A stretch of DNA of 64,000 nucleotides from Perca fluviatilis (taxonomy: Eukaryota > Chordata > Actinopteri > Perciformes > Percidae): the NCBI RefSeq assembly GCF_010015445.1, contig NC_053127.1:6574004-6638003 (forward strand), given 5' to 3'. This document shows, piece by piece, positions 53,147 through 62,614 of this stretch. Below the pieces are notes generated by a model. It did no database searches, was not told where the DNA came from, and saw only the letters and a program-made list of their open reading frames with translations. The position numbers and the translations under genes are program-made. Position 1 is the first letter of the stretch. Each line of letters opens with the position of its first letter.

Positions 53147-54387
53147 TTGGTTGCAGATCCAGCTTGGGCTCTGGGGTCTCTGTTTTTATTTTTTATTTTG
53201 TCCTACAGTGTTCCAGGTCAGATCTAGTTGAAATAACTGAAAGTGAAAGCTCTGTATAAAAATTTGATGATAGGAACCAAGAAAGAGTTTGATAGTATAA
53301 TGCTACAATAAAAGTGTTTGGCAACTACAGCACGGATGAGGTGGGGTTAAATTGGTAGACAGTTAGGACAGCTTTTGCAAAAACGCTAAAGGAGACTTTT
53401 TGCGTCAGTAACAAAAGCTAAAAGACACCTGACCAAGCTTCGCTTTTTGACGCACTGGGAGTGAGAATGTGTTGGTTATACACAGTAGATAACTATCTTG
53501 CGTTGTACCTCTACATCTATATAAAAATATGCATTTCTTCCTTTTCTGGTGCGTAATTATGCTGTCTTTATCCTTTTCCTTCTCTGGGAGCAGCAGTAGA
53601 ACTATCGCGCAGAAAAACCTCAAAACTGTAGTGGTGAGTGTATCTGCACCAAGTATCTCTGTATTGCTGATGCTATTTTTAACTCGCTCCACTGCCATTC
53701 TCTCTTTCTCAGTGTCTTCCCTGTTCCAGCGAGGCCTCTGTGAGTCTGTGTGTCGACGGTGCCGGAGGTTAGAGACCATGCTGCTGATGCCAGCATGTAA
53801 CACTTCTCTGCTCTCAATCCTCAGCTGGTTAGGTTGTTAGAAATGCCCGCCAGCTGATCCCAGAGGGGTGGAGCAAAGTGTCGGTTCCCACAGACACTAG
53901 TGAGAGGAGAAGAGATTGGGCAAGAGAGTGTGGGGGGATTTGGATCTATTTTTTTTTCTCTCTCGTGTTCTGATCTTTCAGTCGCTCACTCTTTCCAAAT
54001 TTCCCATTGTTTCCGTATCCCTCTCACTCTTGTTCTCCTGTGTATGACATCAGGTGCAGGATAGATTTTGGATAAACGTGATTTGTCATTTACATCTCTG
54101 CACAGTGCGCACACAAATGCACACTGACACTTGGGGTCAGGGGGAAGGAGTTGACAACTGGCAAACGTCTCTCTCTCTTATTCTCATACACACACGGGCA
54201 CGCACACACAGGAAATATACATGACCCCTATTTCAGATCCCGTTGTCGACACACTCCCACCTATCTATCCGCTGTTGTTGTCAGTTATAACTGACTGCAA
54301 ACGTCCCCAATTAATTTCTGCCCGGGGACCTTTGTTGCATCTCATTCTCCATTTCTCCATCCCCTCATTTTCTGTCATGTCTGAACT
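53147..54387. other. No gene recognised
   Basis: 53385-53478 contains words of a dispersed repeat also at 49640 and 50470. The minus frame 53405-53803 (132 codons) and the plus frame 53529-53840 overlap and are unrecognised. CTCTCTCTCTT near 54171 and a short CACACA run at 54189 precede the LTR element. Confidence 0.4.
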
Positions 54388-54392
54388 GTCAA

Positions 54393-54803
54393 TGTCAGGT
54401 GTAGCAGGGAGGAGTAGGGAATAGTGGACCCAAAATGCAGAGGCAGGCAGGCAGGAGAATGTAGAGGTGGAGGGTTTAATAGTCCATAAAAAACAAGAGC
54501 AAAAAACCGGACACCGGGAGACGCGACAGGAACACACAAACACAAACAATGATCTGACCCTGGACAAGGGGAACACCAAGACTAAATACACAGACTAAAG
54601 AGATAACACAAGACAGGTGACACAAGGGCTGGGAAACAGGTGAAACACATTAGGCAGGGCAGAGCAATCAACAAAAGGAGGGAAACACAAGACAGGAAGT
54701 AAAGTGGACAAGACAAGACAGAAAACCAGAGACTTCAAAATAAAACAGGAAACAGAGCACAAAACAGACCACCAAAATAAGACAAGACACCAAAACCATA
54801 ACA
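54393..54803 (-). repeat. 3' LTR (sense minus)
   Basis: In sense orientation it begins TGTTATGGTTTTGGTGTC and ends CTGCTACACCTGACA. It holds the same promoter, primer and poly-A words as the other LTR. The 5'-side flank in sense is the polypurine-like CTTGGGGGTAC (54804-54814). Confidence 0.9.
54475..54480 (-). terminator. Poly-A signal ATTAAA in the 3' LTR
   Basis: The sense strand reads GGACTATTAAACCCTCC. ATTAAA is the commonest variant of the polyadenylation hexamer. It lies about 75 bp downstream of the inferred RNA start word, so it would define the R/U5 boundary region. Confidence 0.5.
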
Positions 54804-54911
54804 GTACCCCCAAGGGACAGATCCCAGATGTCCAAAAAAACAAGAAAGGAGCAAAAGACAAACCAGGGAGGGAGGAGGGGGCCCGGAGGAGGGACGACCC
54901 AAAAAGTCAAA

Positions 54912-55440
54912 CTAAATCAACCCCGGAGGGGCGAGGAAGGCACCGGAGACACTCGGGGAAAGGGAAACAGAGAGAGGCCAGAGGGAAAAGAGAGTCCTGG
55001 GGCACGGGGAACAGGGAGTCCAGGAGCACAGGGAACAGAGAGTCCCGGGGGCACGGGGAAACACAGAGCACTGGGGGCACAGGGGGCCACAGAGAAGGCA
55101 GAATCCCACAGGCGACCGGCGACGAAGGCAGGATGCTTCAGGCGGCCGGCGACGAAGGCAGAACCCCTCAGACGGCCGAACAGAACGGTGAGGGTTCGTA
55201 GGAGGCCGTCTGCAACGGCGAATCCCCTCAGGAGGACGAACAGGACGGGGAAGTCTCTCAGGCGGCCGGCGTCGAATGCTATACCCCTCTGGCGGCCGGC
55301 GGCGAAGGCGATATCCCTCTGGAGGCCGGTGGCGAAGGAGAGTCCCCTCTGGAGGCCGTCGGCGAAGGCGATACCCCTCAGGAGGCCGGCGGCGAAGGCG
55401 ATACCCCTCAGGAGGCCGGCGGCGAAGGCGATACCCCTCA
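54912..55440 (-). pseudogene. Out-of-frame continuation of the repetitive ORF
   Basis: Directly downstream, in the sense direction, of the stop that ends the 479-residue frame, the same strand stays open to a stop at 54912. Its codon register carries on the PEG-x-RLRRRP decapeptide repeats of 55496-55585. The two frames are separated by an irregular 55-bp unit (55441-55495) that is 5 bp short of two 30-bp units. The C-terminal part (54912-55109) is Cys/Pro-rich. It is either a single-copy frameshift or a recoding site. Confidence 0.45.
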
Positions 55441-55585
55441 GGAGGCCGGCGGCGAAGCGCGGCGCCTCAGGCCGGGCGCGAGGCGATACCCCTCAGGCGG
55501 CCGGCGGCGAAGGCGATACCCCTCAGGCGGCCGGCGGCGAAGGCCGAACCCCTCTGGCGGCCGGCGGCGAAGGCCGAACCCCTCA
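55111..55585 (-). repeat. 30-bp coding minisatellite
   Basis: Eleven regular units run from 55111 to 55440, then the irregular 55-bp segment, then three units at 55496-55585. The plus-strand consensus is GGAGGCCGGCGGCGAAGGCG followed by ATACCCCTCA. On the sense strand each unit codes for a basic decapeptide of the type PEGYRLRRRP. Confidence 0.95.
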
Positions 55586-56877
55586 GGAGACTTGGCAGGC
55601 CAATGAAGGCTAAAACCCTCCGAGGGCCGGGCAAGCAACGGGTCAGCTGAGCTGGAGCCAGGCGAAGAGTCAGCGGGGCTGGAGCCAGGCGAAGAGTCAG
55701 CGGAGCTGGAGCCAGGCGAAGAGTCAGCGGGGCTGGAGCCAGGCGAAGAGTCAGCGGGGCTGGAGCCAGGCGAAGAGTCAGCGGGGCTGGAGCCAGGCGA
55801 AGAGTCAGCGGGGCTGGAGCCAGAGGGACCGCCAGCTAGTGGGAAATCAGGGGGGTTGCTAGCTAGCCTGGACGCTGGGGAGTTGCTAGCTGGCCTGGAC
55901 TCTGGGGAGATGCTAGCTGGCCTGGACTCTGGGGAGATGCTAGCTGGCCTGGACTCTGGGGAGATGCTAGCTGGCCTGGACTCTGGGGAGATGCTAGCTG
56001 GCCTGGACTCTGGGGAGATGCTAGCTGGCCTGGACTCAGGGGAGATGCTAGCTGGCCTGGACTCCGGGGAGATGCTAGCTGGCCTGGACTCCGGGGAGAT
56101 GCTAGCTGGCCTGGACTCCGGGGAGATGCTAGCTGGCCTGGACTCCGGGGAGATGCTAGCTGGCCTGGACTCCGGGGAGATGCTAGCTGGCCTGGACTCA
56201 GGGGAGATGCTAGCTGGCCTGGACTCAGGGGAGCTGCTAGCTAGCCTAGACTCAGGGGAGCTGCTAGCTAGCCTAGACTCAGGGGAGCTGCTAGCTAGCC
56301 TAGACTCAGGGGAGCTGCTAGCTAGCCTGGATTCAGGGGAGCTGCTAGCTAGCCTAGACTCAGGGGAGCTGCAACACGGCCCAGGGTCAGGAGAGCAGCA
56401 CGTCAACCCCGGGCCAGCAGAACTGCACGTCAGCTCGGGAACAGAAGGGCCGCACGTCAGCTCGGGAACAGAAGGGTTGCACGTCAGCTCGGGAACAGAA
56501 GGGTTGCACGTCAGCTCGGGAACAGAGGTCAACAGGGGTGCCGACAAGGCACAAGGGGCAGGAGCAGGCCCGACCACAGACAGGACACGGGGACCAGGAG
56601 TCGGCTCGTGGCCACTGGTAGGCCTGGGAACACCAGACAGCACTGGGAAAGTCACAGAGCGAGGTTCAGGCTCACCGTTAGGAGACTCCAGGAAGTCTTG
56701 AATCCAGTCTGGGAGGGAGCTCCGGAGCCAGGGATGAGCGGAGGCGTCTCGGCGAGCAGCCTGGAGAACTGCCTCCTTGGCCTTCCGACCTCTGGTGAAC
56801 CTCCACTCCCCAACAGCACAAATAAGCCTGCAGGTGAGGTCACTGAGGTCGTATTCCATTGTCTCTGCTGGGTCCAA
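55438..56877 (-). CDS. 479-residue repetitive protein of the LTR element
   Basis: The frame opens at a TTG (56877) in the context TTGGACCCAGCAGAG. An in-frame ATG follows at residue 7. Related elements in memory have ATG at the first position, so the TTG may be a lost start. Residues 1-65 are non-repetitive and probably helical (CRLICAVGEWRFTRGRKAKE). Residues 65-115 are Pro-rich. Then come arrays of nonapeptides: about five SVPELTCNP-type units, nineteen SPESRxASx units, six GSSPADSSP units, and decapeptides of the PEGYRLRRRP type. The chain changes from Ser/Pro/Glu-rich to Arg-rich. There is no CCHC knuckle, aspartic protease or polymerase motif. By position it replaces gag. A role as a structural or nucleic-acid-binding Gag-like protein is inference. 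The frame ends at a stop after a 5-bp shift in the 30-bp array. Confidence 0.65.
   Translation of the reverse strand: MDPAETMEYDLSDLTCRLICAVGEWRFTRGRKAKEAVLQAARRDASAHPWLRSSLPDWIQDFLESPNGEPEPRSVTFPVLSGVPRPTSGHEPTPGPRVLSVVGPAPAPCALSAPLLTSVPELTCNPSVPELTCNPSVPELTCGPSVPELTCSSAGPGLTCCSPDPGPCCSSPESRLASSSPESRLASSSPESRLASSSPESRLASSSPESRLASSSPESRPASISPESRPASISPESRPASISPESRPASISPESRPASISPESRPASISPESRPASISPESRPASISPESRPASISPESRPASISPESRPASISPESRPASISPESRPASNSPASRLASNPPDFPLAGGPSGSSPADSSPGSSPADSSPGSSPADSSPGSSPADSSPGSSSADSSPGSSPADSSPGSSSADPLLARPSEGFSLHWPAKSPEGFGLRRRPPEGFGLRRRPPEGYRLRRRPPEGYRLAPGLRRRASPPAS
55651..55827 (-). repeat. 27-bp coding minisatellite a, 6.5 units
   Basis: Unit starts at 55651 plus multiples of 27 to 55813 (plus strand GCTGGAGCCAGGCGAAGAG...). 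It encodes GSSPADSSP nonapeptides on the minus strand. Confidence 0.95.
55858..56370 (-). repeat. 27-bp coding minisatellite b, 19 units
   Basis: Unit starts at 55858 plus multiples of 27 to 56344 (plus strand GCTAGCTGGCCTGGACTC...). Sense nonapeptides are SPESRPASI (12 copies), SPESRLASS (5) and two variants. Identical variants are clustered, consistent with recent block expansion. Confidence 0.95.
56399..56533 (-). repeat. 27-bp coding minisatellite c, 5 units
   Basis: CACGTCA recurs at 56399, 56426, 56453, 56480 and 56507. Sense units are SVPELTCNP-like. The shared 27-bp period with arrays a and b suggests common descent or a common 9-residue structural constraint. Confidence 0.9.
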
Positions 56878-56880
56878 GGT

Positions 56881-56892
56881 GGTCAGATCATT
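56881..56892 (-). promoter_or_regulatory. Self-priming primer-binding site
   Basis: The sense strand AATGATCTGACC begins one base after the upstream LTR. It is the exact reverse complement of GGTCAGATCATT inside each LTR (sense 57064-57053 and 54559-54548). No TGG-starting tRNA-complementary site is present here. In Tf1 of fission yeast the RNA's own 5' end folds onto such a site to prime minus-strand synthesis, and sushi-group elements have been proposed to do the same. Confidence 0.75.
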
Positions 56893-56893
56893 A

Positions 56894-57308
56894 TGTCAGG
56901 TGTAGCAGGGAGGAGTAGGGAATAGTGGACCCAAAATGCAGAGGCAGGCAGGCAGGCAGGAGAATGTAGAGGTGGAGGGTTTAATAGTCCATAAAAAACA
57001 AGAGCAAAAAACCGGACACCGGGAGACGCGACAGGAACACACAAACACAAACAATGATCTGACCCTGGACAAGGGGAACACCAAGACTAAATACACAGAC
57101 TAAAGAGATAACACAAGACAGGTGACACAAGGGCTGGGAAACAGGTGAAACACATTAGGCAGAGCAGAGCAATCAACAAAAGGAGGGAAACACAAGACAG
57201 GAAGTAAAGTGGACAAGACAAGACAGAAAACCAGAGACTTCAAAATAAAACAGGAAACAGAGCACAAAACAGACCACCAAAATAAGACAAGACACCAAAA
57301 CCATAACA
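56894..57308 (-). repeat. 5' LTR (sense minus), promoter-bearing
   Basis: TATTTAG (sense 57093-57087) lies 29 bp before the first G of GGTCAGATCATT (57064), fitting a TATA-box-to-start distance. One additional GGCA unit distinguishes it from the 3' LTR. Confidence 0.9.
57053..57064 (-). promoter_or_regulatory. Inferred RNA 5' end / self-primer word
   Basis: The sense strand GGTCAGATCATT is complementary over 12 nt to the primer-binding site 160 bp downstream in the transcript. The word GTCAGATCATT is also kept in the LTR at 33143-33153, and as GTCCGATCATT at about 57889-57899, although the surrounding LTR sequence has diverged. Confidence 0.65.
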
Positions 57309-57585
57309 GTCAAAGATAGGCCTAAACAATGACAATTATAAAAGAGGCATACACACTGACTGTTGTTAAGAAGGCACATTGATTATTGAACACAGTGGAA
57401 GCTGTTTTCATACCACAAGCCTTTATTAACTGTGATGTACTTTTTTTAAATGGTTCACCTATTTAATGTGGGTGATAACCAATAATCTTACCCAGTCCCA
57501 TATATGCAAAAGAACAGTAACAAAAAAACACTGGGATGCTCACACAATATTTGTAGAACAGTAACCTGTCAGAGTTGTGGTTTTC

Positions 57586-58520
57586 AGTTGTGGTTTTTCC
57601 TCTTATTCATTCCCTGTTGTGCTTGTTTCCCTGCCATTTGCTCACCGTTTCCTGTTTTGCAGTATTGTTCTCTGTTTAGATTTTCCCAGTGCCATTCTTG
57701 TGTAGGTTTTCATGTTTCAGTTTCCTGTTTTATTTTGTAGCCTCCGTTTCTCCTGTGTCAGGTCTTGTTTGACTTCCTGACTTGTGTGTTTTCCCGCATT
57801 TGTGATTGTCCGCCCCCGCCATGATGTGTTCCACCTGTTCATCAGCCCTCTTGTCACCTGTCCCTCGTTACCTTGTATTTTGTCTGTTGTCCGATCATTG
57901 TCATTATGTGTGTTCTTTCCTGCGTCTATCCCTTGGTCTTACTCTAGCCCCGTTTACACAAAGGGAAGACGCAGACGGTTTGGCCTCTCATTTACACGAA
58001 AACCCCGTTTTTATCACAGAAAACGATTATTTCTAAACACTCCGGCCAAAGTGGAGATTTTGGAAAACCTTGTTTGCACGTTTGCATGTAAACTGAGACA
58101 AACGGAGGTTTAGGCAGCCGAGAGAGAGAAAGAGGAAGTGATTGGTTGCTGTTGTTGCTATTGTCGGGATTCTGATTGGCTAACGTGGGCTTGAGCTTCT
58201 CGTTACACCGCCACCTACAGGTCTGGCATGCTCTTGACGGCATTGACGGCATATATACACAGGTACATATAAACGAACACTTTTCTGAAAACTGAGAGGT
58301 TGAAATGTCCGTTTATGAAAATAGCCGGCCACGTGTAAACGTAGCATCTATGTAATTTTATTCCTACTACCAGATTTTGACCTGCTTGCTGCAGGACACC
58401 TTTAGATTGTAAGTTGTTTTATTTTATTTTTAATAAACCTTCTAAACTGTCCGATTGCCTTCTCGTCTCTAGGGCTGTCCGGGGCTCAGCCTACCCTCTT
58501 CTATGTCATCAGGGGACACT
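57586..58520 (+). mobile_element. Old sushi-type LTR remnant, interrupted
   Basis: TGTGGTTTTTCC, CATGTTTCAGTTTCC, TGTTTTATTTTGTAG, TTTGACTTCCTG, TGTGTGTTTTCCCGC and TTGTCCGATCATTGTC follow the same order as the solo LTR at 32852-34118. After the MITE at 57953-58345 an AT-rich TTAATAAACCTTCTAAACTG resumes. The ends are uncertain and no duplication was found. It lies only 280 bp from the intact element but in opposite orientation. Confidence 0.55.
57953..58345. mobile_element. Harbinger-like MITE nested in the LTR remnant
   Basis: The left side AGCCCCGTTTACACAAAGG and the inverted right side GATGCTACGTTTACACGTGG match the 25512-25744 family, including the internal GACGGCATATATACACxGGTAC. CTA words flank both ends. 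The target duplication is not cleanly defined. Confidence 0.6.
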
Positions 58521-59447
58521 TAACTTCAACAATGGACATATTTTTACACTTTTCTCTGTCTTAATAATTCAAACAATCATACTATAAAAACTATATAGCT
58601 GAAGAGAACAGTCCTAAAATTAGATATGTAAACATCAGAATTTTCACAGGGTTTCCTTTTTTTCTGTCAATGGGTTTCCTTAAAAAGCTAACGAGCTGAT
58701 TAGCGACTTCAGTCGAGGTGGGGGTAATGCACCTTAACGCTGGTTGCCACCCACCATAAAATGGGGAAAAAACAACACGAAACGACACCATTCCTATTTT
58801 TAATACAGACACACAGGAGAGTGCACAGGAAGATTGTATTGCCATCAGCTGTAGTTTGGTGCACCGCCAACAGTATCTAGAAGGACTTTAAAAAAAAAGT
58901 GTTCTGGTGTTCAGAGCAAAGGGGTTGTCTCACCTTGTTATATTTTATTTACACTTTGTCAAGTTCTATCAATACGATTGTCTGCCAATGCCCAACCCTA
59001 AAACCACAGAGTCCTCCCCCACTCCACAATACACACACACAACGAATCCCAATTTAATCTCTGGAGGCCACACTGACTAAAGTCATCATGTATGATGTCA
59101 TCACACATCTCCAGGGGAACATAGCTGCTTTAGACCATTCCTAAAAGCTGTCCAGTGCCCCCCCCCCCCTCACTCTGCACAGATAGTGTACCAACTAGAG
59201 CAGAAATAACATTACAAAACAAAATTGGAACTGCTGTCATTTGACTACAGTTGTACAACACAAGAGGAGGCCTTAGAGAAAAGCTCTGGTGGCTCTGCTC
59301 ACTCAGCCCAACCCAGGTGATGGAGCATGACATAGCCATGTTGTGTGTGTCATTTTTATGTCCTTGGGGTGAACCACAAACACAAAGTGACTTCACAGTG
59401 CTTATATCAGGGCTTTCCGTACCACTATAAGGCTTAGGCGCAGCACC
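58521..59447. other. No gene recognised
   Basis: Frames on the minus strand at 58591-58845 and 59130-59489 are unrecognised; the latter runs into MITE-2. A C12 run occurs at 59158-59169. Confidence 0.45.
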
Positions 59448-59450
59448 TAA

Positions 59451-60063
59451 TGCCAACCTTACACCAAACGACTTTTCAAGCGATTCCACTATTGCAGACT
59501 AATTTCCAATATCGGAATGAAATTATGAATCTTGCTAGAGTTGGGGCGCTCCCTTCGTCTTAATTGTTTGGTGTAAGGTGTTCATAAAACTCAGTCTCAG
59601 TCAGTCCTTTTCCCGTCTTGACGTTCCGACAAAATCAAAAGTGTTTGATATTATCGAGAGTTTTAAGTCTTTGTAGTGAAGTTAAAACATATGAACCAAT
59701 GGGTGCGCTACCTCCAGCACCAAACAGGAAGCAGAAACGGCTAGAGCCAGTGTTGTTCATGGTTGCTTTGGCTTAAAAACTCAAGAGGTAAAGTTGCTGA
59801 TTTTCAACACTTCTGAATCGAGTCATCCAACGGGAGTTTTACCCGCGGATAAACGCAGACCTCCGGGTACTTGAGACATTCATCTGCATGTACGGCAAAC
59901 AGAAAATCTGCAAACTTTCCCAAAACTAATCTAGTTGTAGTCGTGCAATGTGTGACTTTGTGTCTTTACATATTATGACATTATGTCTTGAACGTTAGAC
60001 GTGAGATGATTGTCTTTAGATGTGAGATGGTCTCACGAGAAGTCTTCTAGTGTATGGTAGGCA
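59451..60063 (+). mobile_element. MITE-2 copy D, 613 bp, TSD TAA
   Basis: TAA at 59448-59450 and 60064-60066. The left terminus TGCCAACCTTACACCAAACG and the inverted right terminus TGCCTACCATACACTAGAAG are followed by ACTT on both sides. This copy lacks the extra block found after copies A and B, and so defines the basic unit. Confidence 0.85.
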
Positions 60064-60066
60064 TAA

Positions 60067-61149
60067 CCCGAATGAACTTAGCCCTTAACCCTTATGATGA
60101 CTGCCGGTCCCCAGTGGACTTTTTTTAGCACGTTTTGTCTTTAAGCTTTTAAATGTTAATTATTTATTATCTGCTCTAGCTTTTCCAGCGTTTTAGATTC
60201 ATATATGTTATTAATAATGGTCCAAAATGATGTAAAATTGCATTTTCTATATAAAAAAACCCTAGTATTGTCTTGAGGGAGGACCCCTAAACCCCCTGCT
60301 AAATACGTGCACACAAACCTAGGGAAAACCAGGTTCTCATGAAGCATTTGTGCCTATTACAACGAAAAGTAAAGCACTGTACATCGTAAGCAATCCACAT
60401 ATTTTTTTTGCTTTTGTCAGCACCATATTGACCGCTGCTGTTTAAGCTATAACATATAGAACACACAGGGAGGGGGTAGGGGTGGATGATAAAACACAGG
60501 GCTTTCAAGCAGAGGAGCGGAGTCCGTTTCCCAGGGAAAACAAAATACTTTCACCCACTAGCGTGTTTGTTCCTCGGAAATGTTTTAATCCAAACCACGA
60601 TCTTTTTCCTCAACCTAACTAGTCGTTTTGGTGCCTAAACCTAACGGTGCGAATCTGAACGACTGAAGCGGGGTGTCGTGATCAATCGTTGATGCTCCAC
60701 GCCCTTGACCGGCAGCTGATTGGACGAACGCGTCACGTGGGTCTGGCTACTCCCGAATTTCAAAACAACAGAAATGGCGGCTCGGTCGGAATACGATCTC
60801 GAATTTTATGAAAATAGTTCACCAAAACGTGTTTCTGAAAACATTTTAAGCAAGAAATAGGCCATGCAGTTGCTGAATCTGTCTTTATTTCACATCGACA
60901 AAGGTCAGTTTGAAAGATTTTCGTCTACTGCTACTGGATAGTCGCATCGCAAGCGCGTTAACTTCGCTTGACATCACCCATAGGAATAAGTTGGAGCGAC
61001 GGCCATGTGGATCTGCACGGTAACTGTTGTCGCTGCATGACGCTCACTTTTTCTCAGCTAAACTCAACTGCCATGGCCCCTGAAAGGACCGTCATTTGGC
61101 GATGCTCTGTACCCGGCTCACAGTCACCTATTGCCGACTAAACACATCT
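60067..61149. other. R3 copy and MITE fragment, no gene
   Basis: R3 in plus orientation spans about 60505-60680 (CACGATCTTTTTCCTCAACC). A further fragment at 60690-61000 contains CAGCTGATTGGACGAACGCG and TACGATCTCGAATTTTATG, which I believe to be a common teleost MITE. The rest has no features. Confidence 0.45.
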
Positions 61150-61157
61150 ACCAACTG

Positions 61158-61546
61158 GAGGTGTGAATCTTCACTGATCTCCTGATGCGTTTTGATTACG
61201 ATTATCGTGTAAGCGATTCAATTCAATTTGATATCTCGATGCATCACGATACGTCAAATACATTTTTCTATTAAAGCCATATAGGATATTTAATTCACAG
61301 CTTTTCAAGCTTCAAAAACAAAACATTCTGCAGTGCTCTAATGCTAAATAAATTGGATACATAAAACTACAGCACTGAGCACATGGCACTTCCTGAATGT
61401 GCAAAACAGAATATTTAAACAGAAATGTTGTTAGGCCTACATTAAATTGTAAACAGAAATAATCGATTATGGCCCGACCAGTTATCGATGCAGCATCGTC
61501 CATGATTCGATGCATCGATTATTTGATTAATTTCAACACCTCTACT
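61158..61546. mobile_element. 389-bp hAT MITE, perfect TSD
   Basis: ACCAACTG at 61150-61157 and 61547-61554. The left end GAGGTGTGAATCTTCACTG and the inverted right end AGTAGAGGTGTTGAAATT share AGAGGTGT-type termini. The interior is full of ATCGATGCATCGAT-like palindromic words. The frame 61312-61515 is an artefact. Confidence 0.8.
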
Positions 61547-61599
61547 ACCAACTGCCGCTGATGTCACGGAGCTCTGTAGCCGGCGTCATGTGACCAGCC

Positions 61600-61975
61600 A
61601 GCGGTCGCCTAGCTTGGTACGATACTTTCTAAGGCAACTGAGACTTTACGGAGTGAGCAGCCAGATCATGCTTATGTTCTACCGGGCGATCCTGGAGAGC
61701 ATCATAGGATAAAGAAGGCAACTTAACAGTGCAGCTGAAATGCAGGCTGGTTAGCACACACACAATTAGGATAATAGGGAGGAAAGAGTACAAGCCCATA
61801 CACAGCCTGTACGAGCAAGCTGTCAGAAAACAAGCTCTATATGAACTCCTGCCATCAGGTAGAAGATTCCTACATGTTTTTTTCTTTTTGTGTTGTGAAG
61901 CTGCAGATTGTAGCACTATGCCCAAGACAAATTTCCCCTCGGGGACAAAAAAGTGTATTCTATGATATTCTATTC
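61600..61975 (+). pseudogene. Non-LTR retrotransposon 3' end remnant
   Basis: The pieces are RQLRLYGVSSQIMLMFYRAI (61630-61690), then IIGRKEYKPIHSLYEQAVRK and ELLPSGRRF (61756-61868), with small deletions. They are followed by TTTCCCCTCGGGGACAAAAA and (ATTCT)n-like sequence at 61956-61976. The order matches the post-catalytic C-terminal part and 3' tail of a fish LINE; the clade is unassigned. It is 5'-truncated and dead. Confidence 0.55.
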
Positions 61976-62353
61976 TAGTCTATATCGTACGAATTGGTGT
62001 GCATTCATTTTCGTAGTATATCGTACGAACCCGTTCACGAGAATGTGTTGGGAAAACAATGGATGTCACATCCTAAACAGACAATTAAACCCACCTACAA
62101 CGACGAAACAATATGCAAACTATTATTATTATTATGCAATGTATGCCAGACAGTATACGATAGAAATCAATATGATCTCTTCACAGTTGCTGTTTCCCAG
62201 GAGCTCAGGACCTCGAATATGGCTGCCGGACGCTGTGTTATTCCCTGAAAGCCCTCTGCTTACAGGCCAAGGTGGTTGGAGTGTTCCGGTGCTGCTTTGA
62301 TAGTAGTAAGGTGGGATGTAGTGCACAGCTGTAGTTCGAGGAGATGTGTATAT

Positions 62354-62356
<3 letters not shown>
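61976..62356. other. Short repeat words, no gene
   Basis: ATATCGTACGAATTGGTGTG at 61983 and ATATCGTACGAACCCGTTCA at 62018 form a direct pair. (TTA)n-like at 62121-62136. Confidence 0.45.
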
Positions 62357-62429
<73 letters not shown>

Positions 62430-62614
62430 TCCCTGAGCCTGGCATTCTCGGGCTGGAGGCTTGAGTTGGACAGACAGACAGACGGGAAGGGGGTTGTTTT
62501 TGTTGTTGTCGAAGTAGATCCCTGAGGTTGGAAAAGCCGGTTGCATCTGACCTCTGACCTCCCACCCCCACCTCTGGCTGTGACCCACACAAACACACAC
62601 GGGCATGCATAAAA

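Larger units (their letters stand above)
54393..57308 (-). mobile_element. Complete non-autonomous Tf1/sushi-type LTR retrotransposon
   Basis: The element is 2916 bp, flanked by GTCAA at 54388-54392 and 57309-57313. LTRs of 411 bp (54393-54803) and 415 bp (56894-57308) start TG and end CA in the sense orientation (minus). They differ only by one G/A change and one extra GGCA step. Just inside the upstream LTR is a self-complementary primer-binding site (56881-56892). Just before the downstream LTR is a short G-rich polypurine-like word CTTGGGGGTAC. The 2.09-kb interior has no protease, reverse transcriptase, RNase H or integrase motif. Instead it has one long repetitive frame on the sense strand. 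It must therefore rely on enzymes of an autonomous relative. LTR similarity in word order to 32852-34118 and 57586-58520 places all three in one broad group. Confidence 0.9.

Noticed and set aside
54704..55650. Plus-strand frames of 165, 261 and 124 codons
   Set aside because: They lie antisense to the LTR element and read through the 30-bp array; composition artefacts.
55856..56701. 281-codon plus-strand frame (MLAGLDSGE repeats)
   Set aside because: It is antisense to the element's frame. It is open only because the 27-bp units are divisible by three and free of stops on both strands, and it has no start context or domain.
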